Positions 28,832-37,745 of a stretch of 64,000 bases of DNA are shown one piece after another (position 1 is the first letter of the stretch; each line of letters starts with the position of its first letter). The DNA comes from Cyanobium sp. FGCU52 (lineage in GTDB: Bacteria; Cyanobacteriota; Cyanobacteriia; PCC-6307; Cyanobiaceae): NCBI GenBank assembly GCA_024958715.1, contig JANWUS010000006.1, positions 1-64,000 of the forward strand, in the 5' to 3' direction. The position numbers were made by a program, and so were the translations under genes. Under the pieces are notes generated by a model that saw nothing but the letters and a program-made list of their open reading frames with translations, had not been told where the DNA came from and did no database searches.

Positions 28832-30010
28832 ATGAAGGCAATGATCCTGGCGGCAGGCAAGGGAACGAGGGTGCGCCCGATCACGCACACCACCCCGAAG
28901 CCCATGATCCCCATCCTGCAGAAGCCGGTGATGGAGTTCCTGCTCGAGCTGCTGCGCCAGCACGGCTTCAACGAGATCATGGTGAACGTCTCCCACCTGG
29001 CCGAGGAGATCGAGAGCTATTTCCGCGATGGCCAGCGTTTCGGGGTTCAGATCGCGTACAGCTTCGAAGGCCGGATCGAGGACGGGGAACTGATCGGCGA
29101 GGCCCTCGGCTCCGCGGGCGGACTGCGTCGGATCCAGGATTTCAACCACTTCTTCGACGACACCTTCGTGGTGCTCTGCGGCGATGCCCTGATCGATCTC
29201 GACCTCACCGAGGCCGTGCGGCGCCACAAGGAGAAGGGGGCGATGGCCAGCCTGATCACCAAGCGGGTCCCCCACGATCAGGTGAGCAGCTACGGCGTCG
29301 TGGTGACCGACTCCGACGGCCGTGTGCTCTCCTTCCAGGAGAAGCCGGCGGTGGAGGAAGCCGCCAGCGACATGATCAACACCGGCATCTACATCTTCGA
29401 GCCGGAGGTGCTCGATTTCATCCCCAGCGGCACCGCCTTCGACATCGGCTCCGATCTTTTTCCCAAGCTCGTGGAGGCCGGGGCTCCCTTCTATGCCCTG
29501 CCGATGGAGTTCGAATGGGTGGACATCGGCAAGGTGCCCGATTACTGGCAGGCGATCCGCAGCGTGCTTCAGGGTCATGTGCGCCAGGTTCAGATTCCCG
29601 GCAAGCAGGTGCGCCCCGGCATCTACACCGGTCTGAACGTGGCCGCCGACTGGGACAAGATCGATGTGAAGGGCCCGATCTACGTGGGCGGCATGACCCG
29701 GATCGACGACGGTGCCACGATCATCGGCCCGGCGATGATCGGGCCTAGCTGCCACATCTGTGCCGGCGCCACGATCGACAACTCGATCATCTTCGATTAC
29801 TCACGCATCGGCCCGGGCGTGCGGCTGGTGGAGAAGCTGGTCTTCGGCCGTTACTGCGTCGACCGCAACGGCGACCACTTCGACCTGCAGGAGGCTGCCC
29901 TCGACTGGCTGATCACCGATGCCCGCCGCCAGGATGTGGTGTCGCCGTCACCGCAGCAGAAGGCCATGGCTGAACTGCTGGGCACCGATCTCGCCCTCAA
30001 GGCGAACTAG
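28832..30010 (+). CDS. Sugar-1-phosphate nucleotidyltransferase (CugP-like)
   Basis: This is a 392-residue enzyme. An N-terminal nucleotidyltransferase domain has M-I-L-A-A-G-K-G-T-R-V-R-P-I-T and K-P-M-I-P-I. The sugar-binding loops are C-G-D-A-L-I-D and W-V-D-I-G, and the second half is a left-handed beta-helix (T-I-I-G-P-A-M-I-G-P-S). Length and layout fit the cyanobacterial non-GalU UDP-glucose pyrophosphorylase CugP, but GDP-mannose or other activity cannot be excluded. Its 3' end overlaps metF by 63 bases on the opposite strand. Confidence 0.85.
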   Translation: MKAMILAAGKGTRVRPITHTTPKPMIPILQKPVMEFLLELLRQHGFNEIMVNVSHLAEEIESYFRDGQRFGVQIAYSFEGRIEDGELIGEALGSAGGLRRIQDFNHFFDDTFVVLCGDALIDLDLTEAVRRHKEKGAMASLITKRVPHDQVSSYGVVVTDSDGRVLSFQEKPAVEEAASDMINTGIYIFEPEVLDFIPSGTAFDIGSDLFPKLVEAGAPFYALPMEFEWVDIGKVPDYWQAIRSVLQGHVRQVQIPGKQVRPGIYTGLNVAADWDKIDVKGPIYVGGMTRIDDGATIIGPAMIGPSCHICAGATIDNSIIFDYSRIGPGVRLVEKLVFGRYCVDRNGDHFDLQEAALDWLITDARRQDVVSPSPQQKAMAELLGTDLALKAN

Positions 30011-30904
30011 CCCGGCCTGGCGCAGGATCTCCGGGATCCGCTCCTCCGCCTTGACCGCCATGAGGTGCACCCCCTGGGCGATCTGCCGGTAGGTCGCCAC
30101 CTGCTCCGCTGCGATCCCCACCCCCTCGGCCGCAGGATCGGCAGCGGCCTCCAGTCTCGCGATCACCGCCTCGGGGATCGACGCCCCGGGCACCACGCGG
30201 TTGATGAAACGGGCGTTCCTGGCGGACTTGAGCAGGAACACACCCGCCAGCACCGGCAGACCCATGGGGCCGGTGATCTCCTCGACGAACCGGCGCAGGC
30301 ACGCCGCATCCATCACCATCTGGGTCTGCAGGAAACGGGCGCCAGCGGCGTGCTTGCGTTTCACCCGGGCCACCAGTCCGCTCCAGCTGGGGGACTGGGG
30401 ATCGGCGGCCGCTCCGGCGAACAGGTCGGTGGGTCCATCGGGGAGGGGACCATCCACCGGATCCCGGCCGTCGTTGAAGGCACTCACCAGCTGCAGCAGG
30501 CGCACGGCCTCCAGGTCATTGACGGGACGGGCCCCGGGCTGATCCCCGGCGCGCACCGGATCGCCGGTGAGGCAGAGCACGTTGCGCAGGCCGAGGGCGT
30601 GGGCCCCCAGAAGCTCGGCCTGGAGGGCGATGCGGTTGCGGTCCCGGCAGGTGAGCTGAAGCACCGGCTCGATGCCCGCCTCCAGCAGCAGCCGGCCCAC
30701 CGCCAGACTGCTCATGCGCATCACCGCCCGGCTGCCATCGGTGACATTCACCGCGTCGACCCAGCCGCGAAGGGCCTCGGCGGCTTCCAGGGTCCGGCAC
30801 ACCTCGGCGCCGCGGGGAGGCGTGACCTCGGCGGTGACGGCGAAGCGTCCCACCGTCAGAGCCTGTCGTAACCCCACCGCGTCGTCGCATCGTGTGGCCA
30901 TCAT
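29948..30904 (-). CDS. metF: Methylenetetrahydrofolate reductase
   Basis: Reduces 5,10-methylene-THF to 5-methyl-THF for methionine synthesis, using FAD. The 318-residue TIM-barrel shows T-A-E-V-T-P-P-R-G, V-N-V-T-D-G, L-Q-L-T-C-R-D-R-N, N-V-L-C-L-T-G-D-P and F-L-Q-T-Q-M-V-M-D. The start is at the tandem ATG-ATG (30904 or 30901). It is divergent from pedR with a 45-base gap and convergent with, and overlapping, the nucleotidyltransferase gene. Confidence 0.92.
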   Translation of the reverse strand: MMATRCDDAVGLRQALTVGRFAVTAEVTPPRGAEVCRTLEAAEALRGWVDAVNVTDGSRAVMRMSSLAVGRLLLEAGIEPVLQLTCRDRNRIALQAELLGAHALGLRNVLCLTGDPVRAGDQPGARPVNDLEAVRLLQLVSAFNDGRDPVDGPLPDGPTDLFAGAAADPQSPSWSGLVARVKRKHAAGARFLQTQMVMDAACLRRFVEEITGPMGLPVLAGVFLLKSARNARFINRVVPGASIPEAVIARLEAAADPAAEGVGIAAEQVATYRQIAQGVHLMAVKAEERIPEILRQAGLVRLEGEIGAQQFSHGLLLR

Positions 30905-30920
30905 GAAGCACAACCCTGCC

Positions 30921-30926
30921 TACAGT
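30921..30926 (+). promoter_or_regulatory. Possible -10 element for pedR
   Basis: TACAGT lies 23 bases before the pedR ATG in the short region shared with metF. The spacing matches the elements before crtP, ndhF and gltA. Confidence 0.35.
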
Positions 30927-30949
30927 GAGGTCTCGCCGCCAGCCATCCA

Positions 30950-31225
30950 ATGTCCGAGCGGGACTCTCCCCGCCACGACCTCTCGGAGCGGGAGCTGGAG
31001 ATCATCGAACTGGTGGCCACCGGACTCACCAATCAGGAGATCGCCGGGCGCCTGACGATCAGCAAGCGCACGGTCGACAACCACGTGAGCAACATCTTCA
31101 CCAAGACCGGCGCCAAGAACCGCGTGGCGCTGCTCAACTGGGCAATGGACAACGGCAAGATCTGCCGGGATGGCTTCAACTGCTGCTCCCTGGATGCCCA
31201 CACTCCCGGTCGGGAGGCGGGTTGA
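30950..31225 (+). CDS. pedR: Small LuxR-type redox regulator PedR
   Basis: This is a 91-residue protein that is almost only a GerE/LuxR helix-turn-helix: L-S-E-R-E-L-E-I-I-E-L-V-A-T-G-L-T-N-Q-E-I-A then S-K-R-T-V-D-N-H-V-S-N-I. Size and the C-terminal Cys cluster (C72, C78, C79) match PedR of Synechocystis, which loses activity in light when thioredoxin acts on a C-terminal Cys. There is no receiver domain. It is immediately followed by a convergent small gene with no gap. Confidence 0.87.
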   Translation: MSERDSPRHDLSERELEIIELVATGLTNQEIAGRLTISKRTVDNHVSNIFTKTGAKNRVALLNWAMDNGKICRDGFNCCSLDAHTPGREAG

Positions 31226-31465
31226 CTAGGCGGCGACCAGCGCTCCGCTCCGTTCGGGCGTGCGTTCGCAACCCACCCCCTTCTCCAGGCTCACCAGGGT
31301 GAAGCTGCCGGCCGGCAGGGCGAACAGTTCGGCGTAGGCCAGGCAATCCGATGCGCAGGAGCCTGCGAAGCGAAGTATGCCCTGATGGTCGTAGAGGCCG
31401 GTCACGGTGGCGGGACGAGGAGAAGGGGGAAGGAGAAGGCCGGTGGGGGCAAGAACGGGACCCAT
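31226..31465 (-). CDS. Conserved small protein of unknown function
   Basis: This is a 79-residue reading frame. The first ~17 residues are Pro/Leu-rich; from V-T-G-L-Y-D-H-Q-G-I-L-R-F onward it looks folded, with C-A-S-D-C-L-A-Y-A-E-L-F-A-L-P. Two Cys are three apart. I do not recognise the family. It is the last gene of the minus-strand block after the CYTH gene (37-base gap). ATG 31465 was chosen; a later GTG inside V-T-G-L-Y is possible. Confidence 0.55.
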   Translation of the reverse strand: MGPVLAPTGLLLPPSPRPATVTGLYDHQGILRFAGSCASDCLAYAELFALPAGSFTLVSLEKGVGCERTPERSGALVAA

Positions 31466-31502
31466 CCCATGGGGGACGCGGCTCTTCCGATTTCCTTCAA
31501 CT

Positions 31503-32063
31503 TTATCCCGGCAGCGGCCCCGCTGAGGCGCCCGCCCTGAACAGCTCCTCCCGTTCGGCGGCACTCCAGAGCGCCAGGGGGCGACGGGCCAGCGACGCAT
31601 TGCTGAGCTCATGGCGGCCGCTGATCTCCCGGCCACACCAGGCAGGGAGCTCCAGGGGACTGTCGACCGACGTCAGCTCCACCTCCACCACCACAAGGGG
31701 AGCGTTGGCCCCCTCGAACACATCGAGCACCCACTCGCCACCGGGCAGATCGAGCCGGTAGCGCCGCTTGGCCAGCTCATGGGGGGCCAGACGCAGCAGG
31801 TCCCGGGCATCGTCCACGGGAATCGGATACTCGAACTCCAGCCGGGCGAGGGCCCCATCCCCCTCGCCGTCACCGGAAGGCTGGGGAGCCTTGAGGGTCA
31901 GCCAGGCCCGCGCTTCCCCGTCCCCGTCACTCAGACGCACCCGCACCGTGCGGCCCTGGCCATCGGCCAGGAGATAGCCCTGGCGCAGCTCCGCCTGCCC
32001 GCACACGTGGGCGCGCCAGTCGTCGCTGCGCACCAGGAACCGCCGCTCGATCTCCAGGGCCAT
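31503..32063 (-). CDS. CYTH domain protein (triphosphate tunnel enzyme family)
   Basis: This is a 186-residue protein beginning M-A-L-E-I-E-R-R-F-L-V, the E-x-E-x-K/R signature of CYTH enzymes. Further Arg/Lys/Glu pairs are in G-R-T-V-R-V-R-L, W-L-T-L-K, L-E-F-E-Y-P-I-P, K-R-R-Y and V-V-V-E-V-E-L. Bacterial members hydrolyse inorganic triphosphate or similar. It lies behind nadK; ATG 32108 would add 15 residues and reduce the gap to 32 bases. Confidence 0.83.
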   Translation of the reverse strand: MALEIERRFLVRSDDWRAHVCGQAELRQGYLLADGQGRTVRVRLSDGDGEARAWLTLKAPQPSGDGEGDGALARLEFEYPIPVDDARDLLRLAPHELAKRRYRLDLPGGEWVLDVFEGANAPLVVVEVELTSVDSPLELPAWCGREISGRHELSNASLARRPLALWSAAEREELFRAGASAGPLPG

Positions 32064-32140
32064 CGCCGCCACACCGGGGGAAGGCCCCGCAAGCGACGCC
32101 CGATCCATTGTGACCGCGGGCCGGTGCCGCCGTCGCAGGT

Positions 32141-33073
32141 TCAGTTCTCGCCCGGGGTGCCGGCGGTGATGCTGCCGGCCCAGTGGAGCTTGTGGGTGAG
32201 GGTGCGGTAGTACGACGGGCTCTGATCCAGCACCACCAGCAGGGCCGGATCGGCGGAGCGCTGCACGATGCAGCGGTCGCCCGGTTCCAGGTCGGTCGCC
32301 GGGGCCCCGTCCTGCCACAGCCTGACCCGGCGCCCGCTCGGCCCCAGGGGCCAGACGCTCAGGCGGGAGCGGGGCGGCACCACCACCGCCCGGCTGGAAA
32401 GGCTCATCGGGCAGATGGGGCTCACCACGATCGCCTCGATGCCGGGATGGAGGATCGGGCCGCCGGCGGCCATGGCATAGCCCGTGGAGCCGGTGGGGGT
32501 GGCGAAGATCAGGCCGTCGCCGCGGTACTGGTCGACGATCTCGCCGTCGATCTCGAGCTCCAGCACGCAGGTGGTGGCATTGGCCTCCAGGCAGGGGCGC
32601 AGATACAGATCGTTGAGGGCGACATGGGCCAGTTCGTGCTCCTCGAGGCCGTCGCCCCGGTCGACCCGGGCCTCGAGCATCATGCGGCGCTCCAGGGCGA
32701 AGCGATCCTCCACCAGGCGCCGCCAGAGGGAGGCACCGCCGGCCTCGGCCGCCTCCTCGCCCCGCAGCAGGCGGGGGTCGTGGGTGAGGAAGCCGAGATG
32801 GCCGCCCACGTTGAAACTCAGGAGCGGGACACCATGACAGGCGAGATGGCGCGCGGCCCCCAGAACCGTTCCGTCGCCACCCAGAACCACTGCCAGATCG
32901 GGAAGCTCGGCCTCAGTGGCCAGCAGGCCGGGGAAAGGATCGGCGGAGGGTCCGCTGGCCGCGATCGCCACGTGCACCCCCTGATCCCGCAGTTCGGAGG
33001 CACAGAGTGCCGCCTGACGCTGGGCCGCAGGGCTGGCACTGCGGACGATCAGCCAGACGCGGCGGAGTTTCAC
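32141..33073 (-). CDS. nadK: NAD kinase
   Basis: Phosphorylates NAD to NADP. The 310-residue protein carries [10 protein letters not shown] (catalytic Asp in GGDG), the A-L-N-D segment, and [12 protein letters not shown]. The start is GTG 33073. It is 13 bases after ndhE and in the same strand as ndhA-I-G-E, so NADP supply and the NDH-1 complex are probably co-expressed. Confidence 0.94.
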   Translation of the reverse strand: MKLRRVWLIVRSASPAAQRQAALCASELRDQGVHVAIAASGPSADPFPGLLATEAELPDLAVVLGGDGTVLGAARHLACHGVPLLSFNVGGHLGFLTHDPRLLRGEEAAEAGGASLWRRLVEDRFALERRMMLEARVDRGDGLEEHELAHVALNDLYLRPCLEANATTCVLELEIDGEIVDQYRGDGLIFATPTGSTGYAMAAGGPILHPGIEAIVVSPICPMSLSSRAVVVPPRSRLSVWPLGPSGRRVRLWQDGAPATDLEPGDRCIVQRSADPALLVVLDQSPSYYRTLTHKLHWAGSITAGTPGEN

Positions 33074-33086
33074 GGAGGCCCGGGCG

Positions 33087-33407
33087 CTACCAGCGCAGCA
33101 GGTTGAAGCGCTCCATGTCGACCGTTTCGCGGTTGCGGTAGAGGGAGAGAAGGATCGCCAGACCGACCGCCGCCTCTGCGGCAGCCACGGTGATCACGAA
33201 GATGGCGAAGACCTGGCCGCGGATCAGCTGGCCATCCACATAGCTGGAGAAGGCCATCAGGTTGATGTTCACGGCATTGAGCATCAGTTCGATGCTCATC
33301 AGCACCCGCACGGCGTTGCGGCTGTTGATCAGACCCCAGACCCCCGTGCAGAACAGCACGGCGGCCACAGTAAGGAAGGCCTGCAGGGGGATGGCGGAGG
33401 CGGACAT
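33087..33407 (-). CDS. ndhE: NAD(P)H-quinone oxidoreductase subunit 4L
   Basis: This is a 106-residue membrane subunit with three helices, homologous to NuoK. Conserved Glu residues are visible in [10 protein letters not shown] and A-A-A-E-A-A-V-G. The ATG shares one base with the ndhG stop (TGATG). It is part of ndhA-ndhI-ndhG-ndhE. Confidence 0.95.
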   Translation of the reverse strand: MSASAIPLQAFLTVAAVLFCTGVWGLINSRNAVRVLMSIELMLNAVNINLMAFSSYVDGQLIRGQVFAIFVITVAAAEAAVGLAILLSLYRNRETVDMERFNLLRW

Positions 33408-34027
33408 CAGCGGGTCTCCTGGAGCTGGGGGTCGGGAGTGTCGATCAGCAGGGGGGTGCGGGCCTTCTCGATCAGACCCTGATCCACCGGCTCGCCGGTG
33501 ATCACGTCGCTGGCGAACACGTCGCGGCGGGCCAGCACGATCGCACCGATCATGGCCATCAGCAGCAGCACCGAAGCCAGCTCGAACGGCAGCAGATAGT
33601 CGCTGAAGAGGTGCTCGCCGATGCGGATCGTGGCCTCCTCGCCCACCGGCACGGGGCCGGGCAGGGCCCAGGGGGTGGTGAAGGCCACCCGCATCAGCAG
33701 ACCGAACAGGCCGGCGCAGACCAGGCCGGAGAGGATGCGGCGCAGCGGCAGACCGGGAATGGCCGAGAGGTTCTCCTTCTTGTTCACGAGCATGATCGCG
33801 AACAGGATCAGCACGTTCACCGCTCCCACGTACACCAGGATCTGGGCAGCGGCCACGAAGCTGGCATTGAGCAGCAGGTAGAGCCCGCTCACGGAGAGGA
33901 ACACCCCGCCCAGCAGGAAGGCGGAATACACGATGTTGGGCAGCAGCACCACGCCCAGCGATCCGAGCACGACGGCAGCCGAGAGCAGGACGAAACAGAC
34001 CTGCTGGGTGGTGGAGGCGATCGTCAT
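33407..34027 (-). CDS. ndhG: NAD(P)H-quinone oxidoreductase subunit 6
   Basis: This is a 206-residue NuoJ-like membrane subunit with five hydrophobic segments. The conserved [20 protein letters not shown] is present. The C-terminal ~50 residues are hydrophilic. The ATG at 34027 overlaps the ndhI stop by one base, so translation of I, G and E is likely coupled. Confidence 0.94.
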   Translation of the reverse strand: MTIASTTQQVCFVLLSAAVVLGSLGVVLLPNIVYSAFLLGGVFLSVSGLYLLLNASFVAAAQILVYVGAVNVLILFAIMLVNKKENLSAIPGLPLRRILSGLVCAGLFGLLMRVAFTTPWALPGPVPVGEEATIRIGEHLFSDYLLPFELASVLLLMAMIGAIVLARRDVFASDVITGEPVDQGLIEKARTPLLIDTPDPQLQETR

Positions 34028-34629
34028 CAGGAGGGTTCTCCGTTGGAGGAGGCGCTGGAGGTGGCGGCGGTCTCGGGCAGTTTGCCTGCCCGGCGATCGG
34101 TGTCGGGGACCCCATGGGGATCCATGACTCCCTTGGGCAGGTAGGCCAGCTCGCGCAGGGGGAACACGGCGGGATCGCTGGTGACGCTGGTGGGCAGTCG
34201 ACCGAGGGCGATGTTGTCGTAGTTGAGGCTGTGGCGATCGAAGGCCGCCAGCTCGTACTCCTCGGTCATCGAGAGGCAGTTGGTGGGGCAGTACTCCACG
34301 CAGTTGCCACAGAAGATGCACACCCCGAAATCGATCGAATAGTTGCGCAGCTCCTTCTTCTTGGTGGCCTTGTTCATCACCCAATCCACCACCGGCAGAT
34401 TGATGGGGCAGACGCGCACACACACCTCACAGGCAATGCACTTATCGAACTCGTAATGGATGCGGCCCCGATAGCGCTCCGACGGAATCAGCTTCTCGTA
34501 GGGATACTGCACCGTGATCGGCCGGCGGCGCAGATGGTCGAAGGTGACCGAAAGCCCCTGGGTGAGGTACTGGGCCGCACCCACGGCATCCTTGGTGTAA
34601 TCACCGACTTTCTTGAGGAACCCGAACAT
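34027..34629 (-). CDS. ndhI: NAD(P)H-quinone oxidoreductase subunit I
   Basis: This is a 200-residue peripheral subunit with two 4Fe-4S clusters: [12 protein letters not shown] and [12 protein letters not shown]. It carries electrons toward the plastoquinone site. The C-terminal tail (last ~40 residues) is longer and Ser/Pro-rich compared with the core. It sits 67 bases after ndhA. Confidence 0.96.
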   Translation of the reverse strand: MFGFLKKVGDYTKDAVGAAQYLTQGLSVTFDHLRRRPITVQYPYEKLIPSERYRGRIHYEFDKCIACEVCVRVCPINLPVVDWVMNKATKKKELRNYSIDFGVCIFCGNCVEYCPTNCLSMTEEYELAAFDRHSLNYDNIALGRLPTSVTSDPAVFPLRELAYLPKGVMDPHGVPDTDRRAGKLPETAATSSASSNGEPS

Positions 34630-34696
34630 CGGGGCAACAGGCGGGGAACGGGAGTGGGACCATGATGGCCCCTGAAACGGGAAAGCGACGAAGGGC

Positions 34697-35833
34697 TCAG
34701 CCGCCGAAGACGGCCGGGAAGGCCAGCTTGAGCGCCGCGGTGACGAGCAGGTTGACCAGAGCGATCGGCAGCAGGAATTTCCAGCCCAGATCGAGCAGCT
34801 GGTCGATCCGCACCCGGGGGACGGTCCAGCGCAGCAGGATGGCGAAGAACACCAGCAGGTAGGCCTTCAGCACGGTCATCACGATGCCCAGGCTGCCGGT
34901 GACGACCTGAAGCACCGGGGAGTCGATCGGGATGTTCAGCCAGCCGGCGATCCACTCCACCGGCACGGGGAAGCTCCAGCCGCCGAGATAGAGAACCGCC
35001 ACCAGCAGGGCCGAGAGCACCAGGTTGATGTAGCTGCCCAGATAGAACAGGGCGAACTTCATGCCGGAATATTCCGTCTGGTATCCGGCGACAAGCTCCT
35101 CCTCGGCCTCGGGAAGGTCGAAGGGAAGGCGCTCACATTCGGCGAGGGCGCAGATCCAGAAGATCACGAAGCCCACGGGCTGGCGCCAGATGTTCCAGCT
35201 GAGGATGCCGGCACCCGACTGCTGGTTGACGATGTCGACGGTGCTGAGCGAGTTGCTCATCATCACCACGGCCAGCACGGCCAGGGCCAGGGGGATCTCG
35301 TAGCTGATCGACTGAGCGGCCGCCCGCAGGCCCCCGAGCAGGGAGTATTTGTTGTTGCTGGAATAGCCGCTCATCAGCAGGCCGATGGGCTGGATCGAAC
35401 TCAGGGCGATCCAGAGGAAGATCCCCACACCCACGTTGCTGATCAGCAGGTTCTGGCCGAAGGGCACCACCAGCCAGGAGAGGATCACCGGCACCAGCAC
35501 CAGCACCGGGCCGAGGGTGAACAGCAGGCCGTCGGCCCGGGCCGGGATGATGTCCTCCTTGAACACCAGCTTGAGGCCATCGGCCATCGGCTGCAGCACG
35601 CCGAGGGGACCGGCGTACTCGGGACCGATCCGCTGCTGGACGGCGGCGGAGATCTTGCGCTCCAGCCAGACGTTCACCAGCACGCCCACCACCGCGGCCA
35701 CCAGCACGGTGACCATCGGCAGGGGCAGCCAGAGCAGACGGGCAACGCCCGGGCCGACGCCCAGACCGGACAGGGCCTCCACGAAGCTGGCCTGCAGATC
35801 GAGGCCGGAACTCAAGGCCGGGTTCGTCACCAT
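34697..35833 (-). CDS. ndhA: NAD(P)H-quinone oxidoreductase subunit 1
   Basis: This is a 378-residue NuoH-like membrane subunit that forms part of the quinone pocket. Hallmarks are [23 protein letters not shown] and [20 protein letters not shown]. It is the first NDH gene after gltA, with a gap of 24 bases. Confidence 0.96.
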   Translation of the reverse strand: MVTNPALSSGLDLQASFVEALSGLGVGPGVARLLWLPLPMVTVLVAAVVGVLVNVWLERKISAAVQQRIGPEYAGPLGVLQPMADGLKLVFKEDIIPARADGLLFTLGPVLVLVPVILSWLVVPFGQNLLISNVGVGIFLWIALSSIQPIGLLMSGYSSNNKYSLLGGLRAAAQSISYEIPLALAVLAVVMMSNSLSTVDIVNQQSGAGILSWNIWRQPVGFVIFWICALAECERLPFDLPEAEEELVAGYQTEYSGMKFALFYLGSYINLVLSALLVAVLYLGGWSFPVPVEWIAGWLNIPIDSPVLQVVTGSLGIVMTVLKAYLLVFFAILLRWTVPRVRIDQLLDLGWKFLLPIALVNLLVTAALKLAFPAVFGG

Positions 35834-35857
35834 CGGGGGGGCAGCGCGGGGGGCAAC

Positions 35858-37084
35858 TTAGGCGGGAACGGGCGCCATCGGACGGCTCTCCAGTGGCAGC
35901 CAGTCGCGCGGGGGAGAGCCGGTGTAGATCTGGGTGGGCCGGAAGATGCGGTTGGCACCGATCTGCTCGCGCCAGTGGGCCAGCCAACCGGCGGTGCGGG
36001 CGATGGCGAAGATCGGTGTGAACAGATCGCGCGGGATGCCGAGCTTCCGGTAGACGAGCCCGGAGTAGAAGTCGACGTTGGGATAGATGCCCTTGGGGCC
36101 GAGCCTGTCGGCGGCGACCTCCTCGAGCCGGAGCGCCACGTCATACATCTCGTCGTGGCCGAAGCGCAGGAACAGGTCTTCGGCCAGGCCCTGGAGAATC
36201 ACCGCCCGCGGGTCCTTGACCCGGTACTCGCGATGGCCGAAGCCCATGATCTTCTGCTTCGAGGCGATCGCCGCATCCAGCCAGGCCTCCACCCGGTCGA
36301 CGCTGCCGATCTGATCGAGCATGTCGAGCACGTCCTCGTTGGCGCCGCCGTGCAGGGGGCCCGCCAGGGTGCCGACCGCCGAGGCGACCACGGCATAGGG
36401 ATCGGTGAGGGTGCTGGCCGTCACCCGGGCGCTGAAGGTGCTGGCGTTGAGGCTGTGCTCCGCGTGCAGGATCAGGCAGGCATCGAACAGCCGGGCCGCC
36501 ATCGGATCGGGCTCGCGCTCGGTGAGCATGTAGAGGAAGTTGGCCGCGTAGGGCAGGTCGTCGCGGGGCTGGATCGGATCCTGGCCTTTGCGGATCAGCT
36601 GGAACGCCGCCACCATCGTGGGGATCTTGGCGATCAGCCGCACCACCGCATCGAAGATGTAGTGGGGGTCGTTGAGGGCCCGGCGCGAATAGAAGAGGCC
36701 GAGGGAGGCGGCGCTGGCCTGCAGCGCATCCATCGGGTGTCCCGTGGCCGGGAAGCACTTCATCATGTCGCGGATGCGGAAGCTCACACGCCGGTGCATC
36801 TGCACCTCCTGCTCGAACTCCCGCAGCTGGAAGATGGTGGGGAGCTCGCCCCAGATGAGCAGGTAGGCCGTTTCCAGGAAGCTGCTGCGCTGGGCCAGCT
36901 GCTCCAGCGGGTAGCCGCGGTAGGTGAGCAGGCCCCGCTGGCCATCGATGTCACACACCGCCGACTGGGTGGCCGGCACCCCCTCCAGACCGGGGCGGAA
37001 GGGGAAGACCGGGGCGGACTCGCCGCCGCGGCTGGCGGACCCATCCGCTCCGGGGGTTGCCGCTCCGGGGGTTGCCGCGTCCAT
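35858..37084 (-). CDS. gltA: Citrate synthase
   Basis: Condenses acetyl-CoA and oxaloacetate for the open or modified TCA pathway that yields 2-oxoglutarate. The 408-residue type II enzyme has the catalytic His regions H-S-L-N-A-S-T, G-G-A-N-E-D and G-F-G-H-R-E-Y, and Asp near the C-terminus (Y-P-N-V-D-F-Y-S-G). The N-terminal ~25 residues are a low-complexity leader containing a perfect 15-base tandem duplication. ATG 37084 is set 23 bases after a TAGGTT hexamer. Confidence 0.94.
   Translation of the reverse strand: MDAATPGAATPGADGSASRGGESAPVFPFRPGLEGVPATQSAVCDIDGQRGLLTYRGYPLEQLAQRSSFLETAYLLIWGELPTIFQLREFEQEVQMHRRVSFRIRDMMKCFPATGHPMDALQASAASLGLFYSRRALNDPHYIFDAVVRLIAKIPTMVAAFQLIRKGQDPIQPRDDLPYAANFLYMLTEREPDPMAARLFDACLILHAEHSLNASTFSARVTASTLTDPYAVVASAVGTLAGPLHGGANEDVLDMLDQIGSVDRVEAWLDAAIASKQKIMGFGHREYRVKDPRAVILQGLAEDLFLRFGHDEMYDVALRLEEVAADRLGPKGIYPNVDFYSGLVYRKLGIPRDLFTPIFAIARTAGWLAHWREQIGANRIFRPTQIYTGSPPRDWLPLESRPMAPVPA
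37046..37075 (-). repeat. Tandem 15-base duplication at the start of gltA
   Basis: CGCTCCGGGGGTTGC occurs twice back to back (37046-37060 and 37061-37075). In the gltA frame it encodes a repeated A-T-P-G-A unit, so it is an in-frame length change in a probably disordered leader. Confidence 0.9.
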
Positions 37085-37107
37085 ACCGATGGCTGTGAGC
37101 TCCCGGA

Positions 37108-37113
37108 AACCTA
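37108..37113 (-). promoter_or_regulatory. Possible -10 element for gltA
   Basis: On the minus strand this reads TAGGTT, 23 bases before the gltA ATG. It would also serve the downstream ndhA-I-G-E-nadK genes. No -35 element is clear. Confidence 0.35.
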
Positions 37114-37212
37114 GGTGGGCGCCTTCCCCCGCGCCGTAGCGCTGGCTGCCGGGGCCGGTGAGCGTCCGCAGCGACAGCCGCCTCCCTGAGCCGCCTCCGC
37201 AAGCCGCCGCCC

Positions 37213-37731
37213 TCAGCCTCCGGCCAGAAGCAGGCGAGGCGCCAGCAGCAGCCGCAGCCGGGCCCTCCCCTCCAGCCCCGCGGTGGCCGGACCAGGGAGG
37301 CGCAGCACGGCCACGCCCGCCTTGCGCAGATCGATCGATCCCGGCACCGCCCCGATCAGCCGGGCCACCAGCAGACCGAGATCCGGCTCGTGGCCCACCA
37401 GCGCCAGACGTCGCCGAGCGCCCCCGGGGGTGCCCAGTTCCGCCAGCCAGGTGCCGATCAGGGGCAGGGGATCCCCACCGGGGGCCAGGGCCTCCGCCAG
37501 CTCCAGCCGGGGGGCCAGGCCGGCAGCCACCGCCAGCTCGGCGGTCTGCCGGGCACGGGCGAGCGGGCTGGCCAGCAGACGGTCGGCCCGCAACCCCACC
37601 TCCACCAGCCGATCGAGAACGGCCCGCGTGCGCCGCCGGCCGGCCTCGGTGAGTTCGCGGCCGTCGTCGGGCCGGGCGGGACTGCGTTCCTCGGCGATGC
37701 CGTGGCGCAGGATCAGCAGGTCGGCGGCCAT
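37213..37731 (-). CDS. sixA: Phosphohistidine phosphatase SixA
   Basis: This is a 172-residue histidine phosphatase with the N-terminal L-L-I-L-R-H-G-I-A-E-E (catalytic His) and a second active-site His in L-V-G-H-E-P-D-L-G. SixA removes phosphate from phosphohistidine, for example on HPt or PTS proteins. It lies 14 bases after the DUF3352 gene, likely in one transcript. A gap of 128 bases with a probable promoter separates it from gltA. Confidence 0.88.
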   Translation of the reverse strand: MAADLLILRHGIAEERSPARPDDGRELTEAGRRRTRAVLDRLVEVGLRADRLLASPLARARQTAELAVAAGLAPRLELAEALAPGGDPLPLIGTWLAELGTPGGARRRLALVGHEPDLGLLVARLIGAVPGSIDLRKAGVAVLRLPGPATAGLEGRARLRLLLAPRLLLAGG

Positions 37732-37745
37732 GGGTGGGAAGGGCG

